This document shows positions 14,600 through 24,578 of a stretch of DNA of 64,000 nucleotides, piece after piece. The DNA is taken from assembly GCA_037389465.1 (NCBI GenBank), contig JAZARR010000074.1:1240001-1304000 (forward strand). The letters run 5' to 3'. How positions within the stretch are numbered: position 1 is the stretch's first letter; each line of letters opens with the position of its first letter. The translations under genes were made by a program, and so were the position numbers. The notes beneath the pieces are model-generated. The model was not told the DNA's origin. It worked only from the letters and a program-made list of their open reading frames with translations, and made no database searches. The stretch is from Baylisascaris procyonis. Its lineage: Eukaryota > Nematoda > Chromadorea > Rhabditida > Ascarididae.

Positions 14600-17500
14600 G
14601 CATGTTTATATCTAATATTAACAGTTTTATAGTAGAGGGTTCCCACGAGTAAATAACGTACGGCGCTTTAGCCGCTTTTTTCAGGACAACTTAGCCAACC
14701 AGTTACTACTATATAATTATTGGAACAGGAATTTGAGGATATTGTTCTGGAAAGACCAACTGAAAGCAATGATTGTTGGGTACTGGTCACATGATGGGAT
14801 AGCCGAATAACAGTGAAATATGAGTATTGACTGAGAGACTATATGAGAGGTATTCTGAGTTGGCTACAAAACTGTCATCACACAATATTTCTTGTTAAAA
14901 AACTGGATCGTCGGTTCTTAGGCACAGGTTTTTTTTTTTCAAGAAATGCCCATTTTCCCATATCTTAAAAGAGCTTTCCATGCAATTGGTGTCGCCTCTT
15001 CAAAGAATTACGGTATTCGATGCGAAATCAACAGAAATGATGGAGGGGTCATTTATGTTCTCTGTTTTTGTTACTGCATCAATTAAATACTTAATTAGGA
15101 GGTAGAAATGCTCAAATTTCAACAGATAATCACAGCTGTCAAGTATAGAACCATTAGAACTGTTGCAATAACAATAACATGAATCGACGTATAGCATTTA
15201 TTTATAAGTTATGATTAGTGGCTAGGCTTATGGAAGCTAGGGCAAATTGGACATCGCTCTATGAAACAATAGTGCGTGTTTGTTGACTAATTGTAACAGC
15301 TTGTCGTTAGCTATCCACCATTTTATTAACCGAATGTATTATTTGTCTTTGCAGCCAATGCAGGATCGAGCTATAGAGGGACATTTGGTAACGGCGCTCA
15401 CAATGGAGGTTTCACAGCAAATCTTGGCACTGCGCAAGGTGGCCAACAATTCGTTGGATTCAACAGTAATTTCGGTAGTGGAGGCAATGTCGGTAGTTCC
15501 AGTAGTATTGTTGGCAGAACGGCCGGAGGCATCTATCCTACACCTGCAGCTACATCATTTGGTGATCAATCTGCTGTGCTGGGTTATTCGCAGGCATCTT
15601 TTGCTAATGGCGGACAGCCGTACCAAGGGCAAGCATTTAGCGGACAGCCGTTCCAAGGACAACCATTCGGCGGACGGCCGTTCCAAGGGCAAGCATTTAA
15701 TGGACAGGCGTTAGGTGCTCAACAAAATTTGTTGCCTTCTGGAGATGGAGAGGATGGATGCTGCGGTGGTAATTGGTTGTCACGAAGCGGTGGTTTCTGT
15801 TCACCGATTAATTTCAGTCCGTGTGTTCTTCCAACTCTATGCAGTAAGTTCAATAACTATTTGCAGTTTTTTTTAAAGTTAGACGAATAGCTTTTGATTA
15901 CGGAAGCTAATTCAATTCATGTTTTGGTCATTTTTATCCTTGTAATTTTGTCAGAAAAGCTTCGTAGGTTGAAAATTTCATTGTTATCATATAAAGGCGA
16001 GATTCCCTAGTGGCCGAATTTTCCATATTGAAGTCATTGCTATTCCAATTATCTACTACTGGAATCGAAAAGATTGAACTGATGCAAATAAATCTCATTG
16101 AATGATATGTTAAAGCTGAAATTTTCAAGTTCGTTCACTTTAAATGATTCTGTTCATCAAATTGGACGATTGTGCAAATATGCTGAATAACCATTTACGA
16201 ACCAGCTTGGCGTATAATCTTCGTAAAGATGCTTTTGTGGGAATATCCAATAAAAGCGTTCTTTTGTGCCAATTTGTAGTAACTATACGGGCACATTTAG
16301 AGTTCCATTGGAGCCTCTGGATCATAAATTTTCGAAGCTTCATAGGGAAGATGTAATCGAATGGGAGAGAGGATTTATTTGTTGTCAGAAGGATGATTTC
16401 TCATGATGAGCTCGTTCAACTGCACTAAACGGGACGTTTTGTTAAATTACAGTAGATGTATCTAACGTCTCAAATATATAAGAAATAGCCGTTTTTTCCT
16501 ACTTTTCAAACGCATCCACGCTCACTTAAACAGCTGTTTGGCTAAAACACCTCGCTTGCCTTAGTCTACAACTTAAGTTCCAAAAAACGCAGCGGCTGAA
16601 AAGAGAACTTATTATTTTGAGATTTCCTTATTTTGCTAGCCATCTCTAACTGAGAGAAACCGCTATCTGAATACGCATTCCTATTGTATAGTTTAACAGA
16701 CTGAATTTTCGATAAACATTTTTAATATATAAAAATTGATAATTTGTAGGAGTGTTGTGAGATGTGTTAAGCTTGATCATTTCAATGCGTCAAGCTTACG
16801 CCTAACAGTTTATTCACTTTAATTCTTATAATCTCTTTTTCTTATATTCTTATACACACATAAATTCCTATAATCTCCAACTTTCTTCAAAATTTTCACA
16901 CTTTTTAAAGAATTCTTCTACAAAATTATTCTTACATATTATTGTGAAGCTTCCACTAAGAAGAATTATATCTTACAATTTTGTTCTACTTGAAGAGACC
17001 ACTCGATAGAAGTAAGAAATGAATGTTTTCAGGATGCTGTTGTTGCTGCTGTCCTGGATCAGGTGAGTTTAAGCGTTATTCTTTCGAGTGCCACTTTTGC
17101 TTCCCAATAAAAATTATGCGAATCGAATGCGAATTTTCTGTCGAAATAATGGCTCACATGTTTCTAATACAGCTTGCTCCAAATATCACTAGGAAAAAAT
17201 TCATGTCTACATATCATGCTCACCAAGAACCTAATGGTACCTTTTTACCAAGAAAATATACCATTAAGTTTCCGTAGATTTCAGCGATTTTTTCGTTTCT
17301 TTAACTTACTGGTTTATTGTTCTGTTAAACGCTTATACTGACGCGAGAAAAATTCCATCGAAAAAGCTGGAATATAGAGTACAATGAAATAACTGTAGAA
17401 GTATAGAAAATAAAACTGAAACAACGCCATGTATATTATAATTCCTGTATCAGTGCTATAAAATTTACACTAGCATTTCTCTCGTTCTCTTTCTCTGTCT

Positions 17501-20500
17501 TCCTTTGTGTTTAGCTTATTGTCTCTTTCAATATTGCTGCCCTAAAAATCCAACTGATTCTTGATATTTCATGATGTTTTATGTTTTTGTGTTAAAAGTC
17601 TGTACGACATTTGTTTGGGATCTAAATTATGAATCATCATTTGTAGTTTAGTAATTCATTCAAAATTTAAGATTTCAGACCGATAAATTTTTCCTCTACG
17701 AAAAACGGATAAATCGCTGAGAAGTCTTTATTTTCCACCGTAAAAAAATTATTTAAGGAAAAAATTTTTCTAAACGATTAATAAATCCAAGCAATTTCTT
17801 CATGAACCATTTCTTTTCTTACGCTTCCTTGTTCTTTGCAAATGGTTATATGCACCATTCACATTCTTATTGTGCACAATTGAGTTTCCTCTCGTTATTA
17901 GGGAAAGAAGCAATTGATGAGCAGGAAGAAAGCATTCAAATAAAGCACTCATATATAAGCAATTGTGCAATAGTTGGATAGTTCAGTTATACGATATTCC
18001 TTTGATTATTCGCCATAGGAAGTATTTTGCATGAAATCATGGTGGCATTTCCTCCTCATTGAGATGATATGTATACAGTGTCGACCGATTGCTTGAGGGT
18101 TAAATTTGTTGCAATTGCAAGAAAGCATTTAAATGTATTAGAGCGGCGCAAATGAACACCGAACGCTGTGCATCAGAATAGACCTATACATACATTCGAT
18201 TGTTCGGCATTGAAAGAAACATCTTAAACGGTTATGGAATTATTGAGCAATAAATGCTTATTGTTGAATTATTTTTTTCACATTAATTTTTATTATGCAC
18301 TCATTCGACACTCATATAAATGATATCAAACTTAATTTTGCGCGATAATATGGAATTGAAACGTTAATAATCAAAATTTTTTTACATCATTTATAATGCA
18401 GATTTGCCAAGAAGAATCTGTTCTGCGATTGAACAATCAGCCTATTACGCTCATATTCCATAGTATTTAAGGTGTTCGTTGTGCACTCTTTATCGCTAAT
18501 CAAATCGCTTCAAATTCAACAGTCGCATTACTCGAATTTCATTTCAGATTGTTCACCATCACAACCGTTATGTCAATCATCATGTTTGTCATCATGTTGT
18601 CAATCGGCGAACTCATGTGCTAGAAGGCGAAAGAGGTTTGTTCCTTGTTCACCTGTTCAAGTTTTGAATTGTTTATCACTATTCTGCTAATCATTAAATT
18701 GAAGAAAAGCACTAAATTTTGTTGAAAAAACATGCATAATTCGATGAGGATTTCTATGGATAACAATCCTGCCATACGATAACAGTGGATTTTTTTCTGT
18801 TGTGCATGATAGGAGCTGTAGGGAGGAGAAAAAGGGGAAGGGGAGGGCGCAGGGGAGCACTTGGGAGGAGATCACTGCGATTGTTGAAGATAAATTCACT
18901 TCGTAAAAAGATTCTGCTCATGAATCACAAATAGGCATCGGTTCGCATTTATGAGCGATGGATTTGTTGATCGCAAATTTCGGCCTGATCAATCGAATCA
19001 ATCAAATGCCGTTAACTTTCCGTTGCATTCAGTGATCATTTAAAGCTCTATAGGTTTGCATTTAATGTTTATTTTGATGAAAATTCCATGATATCATTCG
19101 ATTGCTGTTGAATTGAATTAGCAACTCATCACTAGATTATTTTCTTATTTATTTACAATGAAGATTTCATGAGATAATGTCGCAATCTGAAATGATTTTC
19201 AGGACAACCGCACTAGGATATCTTGGATTATGCCGTTGAAAGCTTCATTCTATGCCATATTTTTTCTTCAACTCATGGACTGCTCATTGTTGAACTAAAA
19301 GAAAAGCAAATTTATTGTCTTTAATCATGACAACAAATGCGAAAAATCATTATCGATATGCGCTCAAATTTTTTGATATCATTTGATGCCCAATTGATTT
19401 ATTCGCATCTCGTTTTCTATTCTGTGACATTGAATAGCATCTGAAAATAACTCAACAATAACCTCGATTAGTTGTTTGTTTTCTTGCTGTTTATTTCTTG
19501 AATTTCTATCCTTTTGAGATTGTAATGATTTTTATCTATGTGGACGAATTTCATCCATCGAAGATCAAGGTGATGTAATTCTACTGATGTTGAAACTTGA
19601 AGCACCGACTCTCAAACTCCAACCGATTGTATTTACATGATTCACTATCATCGCAAATTTACATGGTTCACTTGAAGGATACGTTAGCAGAGGATGTTAT
19701 TGCCTCAACAGAAGAAGCTAATATATTGTATCTATTTGCAAAAGGGTTGTCGAAGGTAGTTTCAACCTGGCAATTTTCAAAACCTTTTTTATCGTAATGG
19801 TGAATAAATCTCTGATTATTGATTTTCAAAAATTTCAATCACGAAAACAAATTTTCACAGTTTATTGTATCTGAATAGTATTTGTATTTGAGGTGCTTTC
19901 GGAAGTTGTGCTTTTACATGAGTGGTATTTGCAATATGTCTTGTGCAATTCAACTATTTTGTTGTTTACTATAGGCAATTCGATAAGAAGTTGAAAAAAT
20001 TCAACTTTTTTGCAGAAAAATTTCCATCAACTTGAATGATTCGATATTTTCCTCTCAAAAATCTTAGAGTTTCGGACGATTCGGTTTCAAATTATTGTTT
20101 AGCAACTGATGAAAACTATTGTTAGATCTGGTTTTCCACCAAATTACTCAGTCGATTTTATTGCTTCAGTTTAATCGCTTCGTCTAGCGAACCCCATCCA
20201 TGGAAATAAATCAATGTGTCTAGGTTTTGCAGCGTAATCTTTGCTAACTTTTTTAAAAGAGATTTCGACATCTAAATATTGCATGCGTTGTCGAGTTTAA
20301 GTTCTTTAAATGTATCAAATTATCTTGTTCCATTATCGATGAGAACAACATGAATAAATATATTCTGATTTAGTTCTGCAAGCAAATGAAGCAGATGTGA
20401 ATGCAACAAAGAAGCAAACATTAGCAGTTTTGTTCTAGCGTTGAAATGCAATTTTCTAGACGACAATTTTATTTCAACCCAAAGTTCAAGAAAGTGAAAA

Positions 20501-23500
20501 TTACCGGAAATTTTCAAGAACTTCTTTCAACTGAGCCGATTCGCTTGATGGGAAATATCTACAAAACTGTCAACACTTTCACAAACGCATGATTGGTAGA
20601 CGTGAATGTACCAAGGTTTATAGCTGTCGTCATATGCGTCTTGGACGGATGGTGTGATAAGTTGTCTCTACTCGATGCAGATTATGGTTATAAATAAATT
20701 TTCATACGGCCATCATGTACGTGGGAAAAGGTTCTGGGAAAAAGAGCCTAAATTCCGTTCCGTGGTAATCTTGAAAGTGCAGCTGCATTGCCTAAAAAAG
20801 AGGTACTTTGGACCGAAAGGCCAAGGAATCCTCATGAACGCGGTGATGGCATTAGCGAATTTCATCAGAATTTGTGCTATTCGAAGGAAAAATACAGCCG
20901 TGATTGAAGGAAGATGTGACATAGCCAATCGCTAGAGCTTCTGAAATATTACTGGATCAAAGCAATGTCGATTCCGCCGAGGCGAACCGTCACTATATGT
21001 TGTGATGAATCAAATCGCTCGCGAGGGTCCTACAAGAGGTTCTGCGCTTTGCAACTCCTCCACAAGGGTGTTTGGTGTTCAGATTACCAGCAGAGATCCC
21101 ATGAGGTGATAAAAGGTTGGAAAACGCCTCCTATTACTAGGAGAATGTTTGCATTGCTTATGCTATTGCGCTGCATCATAATCGCCTAGAATTGCGGTGG
21201 ATCAGTAATGCTAAAAAGTTGCGAGTTTGGTGTATCATCGCATTGAAAAATAGATTCGGAAAGGCTGTAACCTTCCTGTGGGCTGTTGCTTTTGATGGAA
21301 ATGAAGGTTTGGAAAATGTCTGCACAGGAAATATATCTACTCAAGAAACCTTTTCTGGATCCGTGGAATCTTGTCGCCGATACTGAAGACCGATCTCTCC
21401 TGTGGACCAGCGCCGAGGCTTGCACTGGTCATGCGAAAACAAGGAACTGAAATCACTAAATTAAATCATCAAATCTTGCAAGCAATTAAGCGTCGTTTTG
21501 AAAAATTCCTGAAAATGTTGTGCTCACTGTGGCTACCTATGTGGCTAAGCGGTTCGCTTAATATAGCTTGCAGGGAGGTTGATACGACCGACTTAATAAT
21601 TGCAGCCTTTCGCCTTTGCGCCGTAATTTAACGAGAGTTTTTTGATGAATGTTTTTGGCCAAACGATAAGATGCCAGAGAGAACGTTTTACATATTGAAT
21701 TTCTTGCTATAAAAACAATCGTAATGGTCCAATGTTAGTCGGCATCAAACTATTTCTGTGAGCTCTATGCATGCTGTCCCCTTATCAGCTTTACTAATCA
21801 AAAACAGCGTTGCACTTGCGAACTGTTCAGCATTTAGCATACACCACCCTTTTCTTTTTTCGGGGGCATGCGTAATGAAAAATCGTTTTCTGTCGTATCA
21901 TCGGGATGACTTGGCAAACGCACACATAACTTGAAGATATCCAAAGGGTTTCTTCGACATTGCACATTCTAAGAAACCCGCCGGCAATTTCAGTGTCAAA
22001 TATGGCTCACTGTTCCTAAACATGACAGTAAATAGGCACATATTGTCATGTGTAGATTGCTGCTAGCTAACTGATATATGCATGCTTGTTGCATAGACTA
22101 GATGTTAATCGAAGATTTGATGCCTTGAACTAGGAATTCAATCCGGCAATTATATTTCACATTAGTGAAATTAATAGCAGTTTATGTGCATTAACAAAAC
22201 TTAATAATTGAAATTTTACTAAACTTTAATAGATAGGTCGAGCGTTACTCTTGCTCCCTTGAAGTACTTTTGCGCACTCGAAGCCAGCTTTTCTATCTTT
22301 TTCATCTGTTGCTGAATCGCGGGTCGCCGCAAAGTTGTGCATCTGTGGCTATAATTTGCGTTTTCGCCCTTCCATCATGCCAACCAGATATTTTCTGTTC
22401 CGTTCAATATTTCCATTCCATAGGTTATGTAACAAGCACCTTATTTTACTCCATACTTTATCATTTCATGCAAAACCTACTTTTCTCACATTTATATCCA
22501 TGTGTATCTTTTATTTAGTCGTATATTTTCTATTAGGTCATCTAATCCAAGTCATTATGCGTGCATGTTTTAATATGCTCTTGAAGTTCATCATTCAATA
22601 CTCAGGAGTTCCCATCTATTCACAATTTACAATTTTCCTTCCCATCTAGGTCATTTTATATTTATACCTGGCTAGTGTGTAATTTCCATATGTTTTGCAA
22701 CTTATTTATTTAAGTTAATGAGTGATTGATCGATTAAAGAGCTTAATCAGATTCATTTTATCATGAACGCCAATATTTTGGAACAAAATTTAATTTCTTA
22801 TAATCATCTGAAGAAAAGATAACGTTTCTAAAAGCTAAATATTTTGGAGCAATATATATCGATCGCTCTATAAATAATGTACACCTTAAGAGGGCGAAAC
22901 CGTGGTATAATATAGGACAAAGGAAATCAGATTCTGGAATATGTGATACACCCTTAAACAAGAAGTCATATCAACGATTCATCTAAAATTTATCATTCAT
23001 CTAAACGTATTCATCTAAACGTAAGAAACTGTGATATAAGCATCGAAAAGTTAAGGCTATAATGGATGCGATGACCACTGACCGTTGGGCATTGATGTAT
23101 TTCGAGCATGAGTTTACGGGAAGGCTTTTCAACCGATATTGATTTGCTCAAAAACTTGAGCCTTTGAATATATTTCTTTTCTTCTTTGTTACAAATATTC
23201 AGAAATTTTTAGCTGCTAGCATCTTTGTGACCTATTTTCCATAAAGAAGGCTGCTAATTAACACCATTCTCCACTATTTACCTAATTTGGGGCGCCGATC
23301 TGCAACTTGCATATGTGATTTCCAATGATAAAATTACTTTAGAAGTCCTATAAATTAAAATTAACTTTTCTTATATCTCTCAGAATTGGCAAAGAAGAAC
23401 GAATTTTAAAAAAAGAATGTGTGGAAGTGGTCCAAGACCTGCGCTGGCAAAATTTTACGCCAATATTTATAAATTTTCACTCCTGTTGTGTAAAATCTGT

Positions 23501-24309
23501 CGTCAAAAACCATGCTCTAAATAAGCTAACAAGCAAATAAACACAATTAAGAATGCAAATATTTAGGCGTTAAACCTATTCAGGCAAGCATAAAAATCGG
23601 CTTTTTGAGTCATAATTTTGTATATAAAGTGAGAAATAAAAATGTAAATATAAATGTGTGGGAATTATCACATGAAAATTACCACACTTGTGTTCAACTC
23701 CTCACTAGGTCATTCGCCATCACTCTTTTTTGGGTCAACTCGACGGTAATTGTAAAGAAACGCACATTTGATGGCCCATTCAAAAATATCTTCCACATTT
23801 CTTTCGTGTGTCACTTCGTTCTTTACGCTCTTCCTCACTTTCGTCGTTCTCTATAGATCAGTATTGCTCGTTTTTTGCATTCCTATTAATTCGCTAAATC
23901 TCATTTTTATTCATTTATCTGCGTTTCAATTTCAAAAATTTAACAATTTAGGAAAAGTTCATTCATTTAGATATTGTAGAGATCAGTAAGCTTCTCGTTT
24001 CTCTTCACCCATCTAGTGAATCTGAAACAAACTGTAGAGATTGTTCAACGACTGTAGAGAACGTGATAGATATGGGAAAAATGAACCTTACTTCTCAAAT
24101 CAATGTTCTCTTCTGTGAGCGACTGCACTGCCTATGAACCTTCTCCTCTCTGTGGAGAAGTGATTGCATGGTGTAATCCATGCTCTCCAACGATAATGGA
24201 TAATGAGTTCATTAAATGTAGGAATGAAAGTGTCGATGGGAATAAATTTGGGAAACGTCGGATACAAACAGTCCCAAATGCGAGGGCATTACATATAGTA
24301 AACATGTGA
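5..24309 (+). CDS. Gene A: large modular low-complexity, Cys-tailed protein (5' partial, 16 exons)
   Basis: I do not recognise this protein. Exons read: 5-49, 152-309, 1901-2697, 3139-3190, 3510-3539, 4884-5036, 6046-6267, 6667-7521, 9756-10549, 12344-12424, 12789-12909, 14268-14429, 15355-15843, 17033-17062, 18548-18635, 24120-24309. Each has an AG before it and a GT after it, and the phases join without a break; the total after the first split base is 1,422 codons including TGA. Most introns are phase 1, as in modular extracellular proteins. Order of blocks: basic N-terminal part, acidic decapeptide repeats, Ser/Thr/Glu-rich, Pro/Ala-rich, Gly/Gln-rich, Cys-rich tail. No start codon or signal peptide is visible, so the gene begins left of the window. 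The composition suggests a secreted or matrix protein; that is inference. The weakest joints are the 5.5 kb intron before the last exon and the 10549/12344 junction. Confidence 0.68.
310..1900. other. Long intron of gene A, no gene seen
   Basis: About 1.6 kb of AT-rich sequence. The short open frames on both strands here have ordinary intron composition and no splice context that would join them. I see no repeat or mobile element. Confidence 0.5.
1901..2697 (+). CDS. Gene A exon with acidic decapeptide-repeat block
   Basis: Acceptor TTTGCAG precedes base 1901; the donor is GTTTGT after 2697. The exon is open for about 265 codons in one frame. After some 60 ordinary residues containing two Cys it becomes a Glu/Ser/Tyr/Lys-rich repeat: eleven ten-residue units run from 2089 to 2418, most with Tyr at position 8 and Ser-Glu at the start (for example SEVSETKYEA, SEGIEDNYEL, SEVSEEGYEK). 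The rest is Ser/Thr/Glu-rich, with a 'SYDGD' motif twice. The 5' part of the exon has no ATG in frame before the repeats, so it is not a first exon. Confidence 0.75.
2089..2418 (+). repeat. Coding 30-bp tandem repeat (11 decapeptide units)
   Basis: Eleven consecutive 30-base units encode variants of S-E-x-S-E-x-x-Y-E-x. Units have diverged at the DNA level but keep length and frame exactly, and the acidic and Tyr positions are retained. This is a diverged coding minisatellite inside the acidic exon of gene A. Confidence 0.8.
2861..2885. repeat. Homopolymer C-rich tract
   Basis: A run of thirteen C followed by further C-runs broken by single T, in the intron after the acidic exon of gene A. 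It is unusual in such AT-rich DNA and prone to length error in sequencing. Confidence 0.9.
3139..3539 (+). CDS. Gene A short exons 3139-3190 and 3510-3539
   Basis: The 52-base exon follows TTTCTTTCAG, begins in phase 0 after the acidic exon and ends in phase 1. The second exon is only 30 bases (3510-3539), follows a long T-tract plus CAAG and ends at GTGATA. It is the only segment here that gives phase 1 on both sides, and it joins in frame to 4884. It encodes a small Arg/Leu-containing peptide. The frame stays open past 3539, so a longer exon cannot be excluded from sequence alone. Confidence 0.5.
4884..7521 (+). CDS. Gene A Ser/Thr/Glu-rich block (exons 4884-5036, 6046-6267, 6667-7521)
   Basis: Three exons, each preceded by a good acceptor (GTTTTCAG, CTTTTCAG, TTTTTTAG) and each phase 1 at both ends, encode about 410 residues. 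The first has a Lys/Pro-rich start and two Cys; the others are rich in Ser, Thr, Glu and Asn, with many Asn-x-Ser/Thr sites that would be glycosylated if the protein is secreted. The last ends at GTGAAT after 7521; reading on without splicing stops at TAA 7542-7544. No known domain is apparent. Confidence 0.7.
5164..5186. other. Perfect 9-bp inverted repeat
   Basis: CGAAGCGTT and AACGCTTCG are perfect reverse complements around a five-base loop (CTAAA), in the gene A intron after exon 4884-5036. A short stable hairpin; function unknown. Confidence 0.8.
7522..9755. other. 2.2 kb intron of gene A, no gene seen
   Basis: It starts with a GTGAAT donor and ends with TTTTTAG. It contains a TTTA simple-repeat stretch near 8398-8416. 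No segment joins in phase and looks coding; the open frame at 7689-7883 has no splice support. Confidence 0.5.
9756..10549 (+). CDS. Gene A Pro/Ala-rich exon
   Basis: The exon follows TTTTTAG and continues in phase 1. It encodes about 264 residues dominated by Pro, Ala, Ser and Val, with repeated short motifs such as PxP, PAP and VPxLP. Polyproline segments of this kind form extended linkers. The exon ends in phase 0 at AAG|GTTTGT. It can join in phase either to the stop-containing exon at 10947 or to the exon at 12344. The long open frames at 9846-10421 (+2) and 9880-10203 (-) are shadows of the biased composition. Confidence 0.75.
10947..11108 (+). CDS. Possible alternative last exon of gene A
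   Basis: Following TATCAG, this segment continues the phase-0 end at 10549 for 53 codons and then reaches TGA at 11106-11108. Composition looks coding (charged, leucine-spaced, helical) and unlike the surrounding DNA. No phase-0 donor that would skip the stop can be seen, apart from a GTAACT right at its start. The simplest reading is an alternative terminal exon giving a short isoform that lacks the Gly/Gln and Cys-rich parts; the long isoform would splice 10549 straight to 12344. Confidence 0.45.
   Translation, partial: VRLVTQPSIDPSTSKRIRDDEMSTKHSALCDQKMADILHRLADILNSEKRHLY
11706..11747. repeat. 21-bp tandem duplication
   Basis: Two perfect adjacent copies of a 21-base unit beginning TACATCCTCAC, at 11706-11726 and 11727-11747, in the 10550-12343 intron. 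Confidence 0.9.
12344..14429 (+). CDS. Gene A middle exons 12344-12424, 12789-12909, 14268-14429
   Basis: Acceptors are CATTTCAG, CTTACAG and TTTGTAG; donors are GTAGGT, GTAAGA and GTATGA. Phases run 0-0, 0-1, 1-1 and connect to the exon at 15355. Together they encode about 121 residues, Glu/Gly/Pro-rich with a short acidic 'GEEEYYDSE' stretch and no Cys. The start of the third exon could also be 14273 (GCAG), but only 14268 keeps phase. Confidence 0.65.
13867..13903. other. Inverted repeat / hairpin
   Basis: Arms GAAGGCGTGGGATG and CATCCCACACCTTC pair at 13 of 14 positions around a nine-base loop (TGCAAAACG). It lies in the intron before the exon at 14268. It may be a structured RNA element or chance. 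Confidence 0.7.
14536..14598. repeat. (TA)n microsatellite
   Basis: About 31 uninterrupted TA dinucleotides in the intron downstream of exon 14268-14429. Confidence 0.97.
15355..15843 (+). CDS. Gene A Gly/Gln-rich exon entering the Cys-rich tail
   Basis: Acceptor TTTGCAG, donor GTAAGT; phase 1 at both ends; 163 codons. The first half is Gly/Asn/Ser/Phe-rich, resembling glycine-loop structural proteins. From 15609 three and a half decapeptide units of the form GGQPYQGQAF follow. The last part begins the cysteine-rich tail with CCGG, a Cys in SGGFCSP, and two more before the donor. Confidence 0.8.
15609..15713 (+). repeat. Second coding 30-bp repeat (GGQPYQGQAF type, 3.5 units)
   Basis: Units at 15609-15638, 15639-15668 and 15669-15698 plus a half unit. 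They differ at few bases and encode GGQPYQGQAF, SGQPFQGQPF, GGRPFQGQAF and NGQAL. The 30-base period is the same as in the acidic repeat at 2089 although the sequence is unrelated. Confidence 0.85.
17033..17062 (+). CDS. 30-base micro-exon of gene A encoding six consecutive Cys
   Basis: TTTTCAG precedes and GTGAGT follows a 30-base segment that is phase 1 on both sides. With the flanking split bases it reads Arg, six Cys, Pro-Gly-Ser. It sits between the Cys-containing end of 15355-15843 and the Cys-rich exon at 18548, so both context and phase support it. Confidence 0.7.
18548..18635 (+). CDS. Gene A Cys-rich exon with RRRKR site
   Basis: CATTTCAG precedes; the donor is GTTTGT. The exon encodes eight Cys in about 29 residues, including CQSSCLSSCC spacing, and ends in a basic run RRRKR that is completed by the next exon. 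It starts in phase 1 and ends in phase 2. Read without splicing it stops at TAA 18688-18690. R-x-K/R-R is the consensus for furin-type proprotein convertases. Confidence 0.7.
18834..18855 (+). other. Potential G-quadruplex motif
   Basis: Four runs of three or four G separated by loops of one to four bases (GGGG AA GGGG A GGG CGCA GGGG), within a longer purine-rich patch. It fits the standard G3+N1-7 pattern; folding is not shown. Confidence 0.6.
20650..21650 (+). pseudogene. Possible decayed coding sequence, family unknown
   Basis: This block is less AT-rich than its flanks and shows several protein-like stretches in different + frames, each cut by stops: around 20761-20905, 20965-21186, 21192-21383 and 21371-21628. 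The pattern is what frameshifts and stops in an old gene or transposon copy would give. I recognise no motif, so origin is open; composition-driven chance frames are the alternative. Confidence 0.25.
24120..24309 (+). CDS. Probable last exon of gene A
   Basis: A pyrimidine-rich acceptor (CTCTTCTGTGAG) precedes base 24120. In phase 2 the frame continues the basic site of exon 18548 and runs 62 codons to TGA. It has six Cys in its first half (C...PLC, WCNPC, IKC), which matches the Cys-rich tail, and then loses them; a second basic site, FGKRR, follows. The intron this implies is 5.5 kb, so the segment could instead belong to an unseen separate small gene. Confidence 0.5.
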
Positions 24310-24578
24310 TTACCACCGATTTTAAACAGTTGCAAAATTCCGACTTGCCTCCGGGTACTATTTTCTTCCAGCATCGGCTTTTCTGATCAAGCTCTATCCC
24401 TCAACAATCACCAAGTTACCTAATTTCTCCAATCTCTCCCACATTTCAGTGGGAGATGTGAGGTATGTGTATCTCATATGGACTATGGATTTCTTGGTAA
24501 TGTTTGCGCATATTCTGCACTGAATTTGGCTTATCCTGCACGATTGATGTGTGATGACTTTAAAGCACATCTTTTCAG
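24310..24578 (+). other. Short spacer between gene A and the next gene
   Basis: 269 bases, rich in pyrimidine tracts, ending in TTTTCAG directly before the next ATG. No AATAAA is seen. The length is within the range of intercistronic regions in nematode operons. Confidence 0.5.

Larger units (their letters stand above)
18636..24119. other. 5.5 kb stretch (intron of gene A as modelled)
   Basis: Mostly AT-rich with no joinable exon. It holds a G-rich patch at 18820-18870 and a more GC-balanced block at 20650-21650 with broken, coding-looking frames (separate entries). If gene A ended at TAA 18690, this would be intergenic DNA. Confidence 0.5.
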
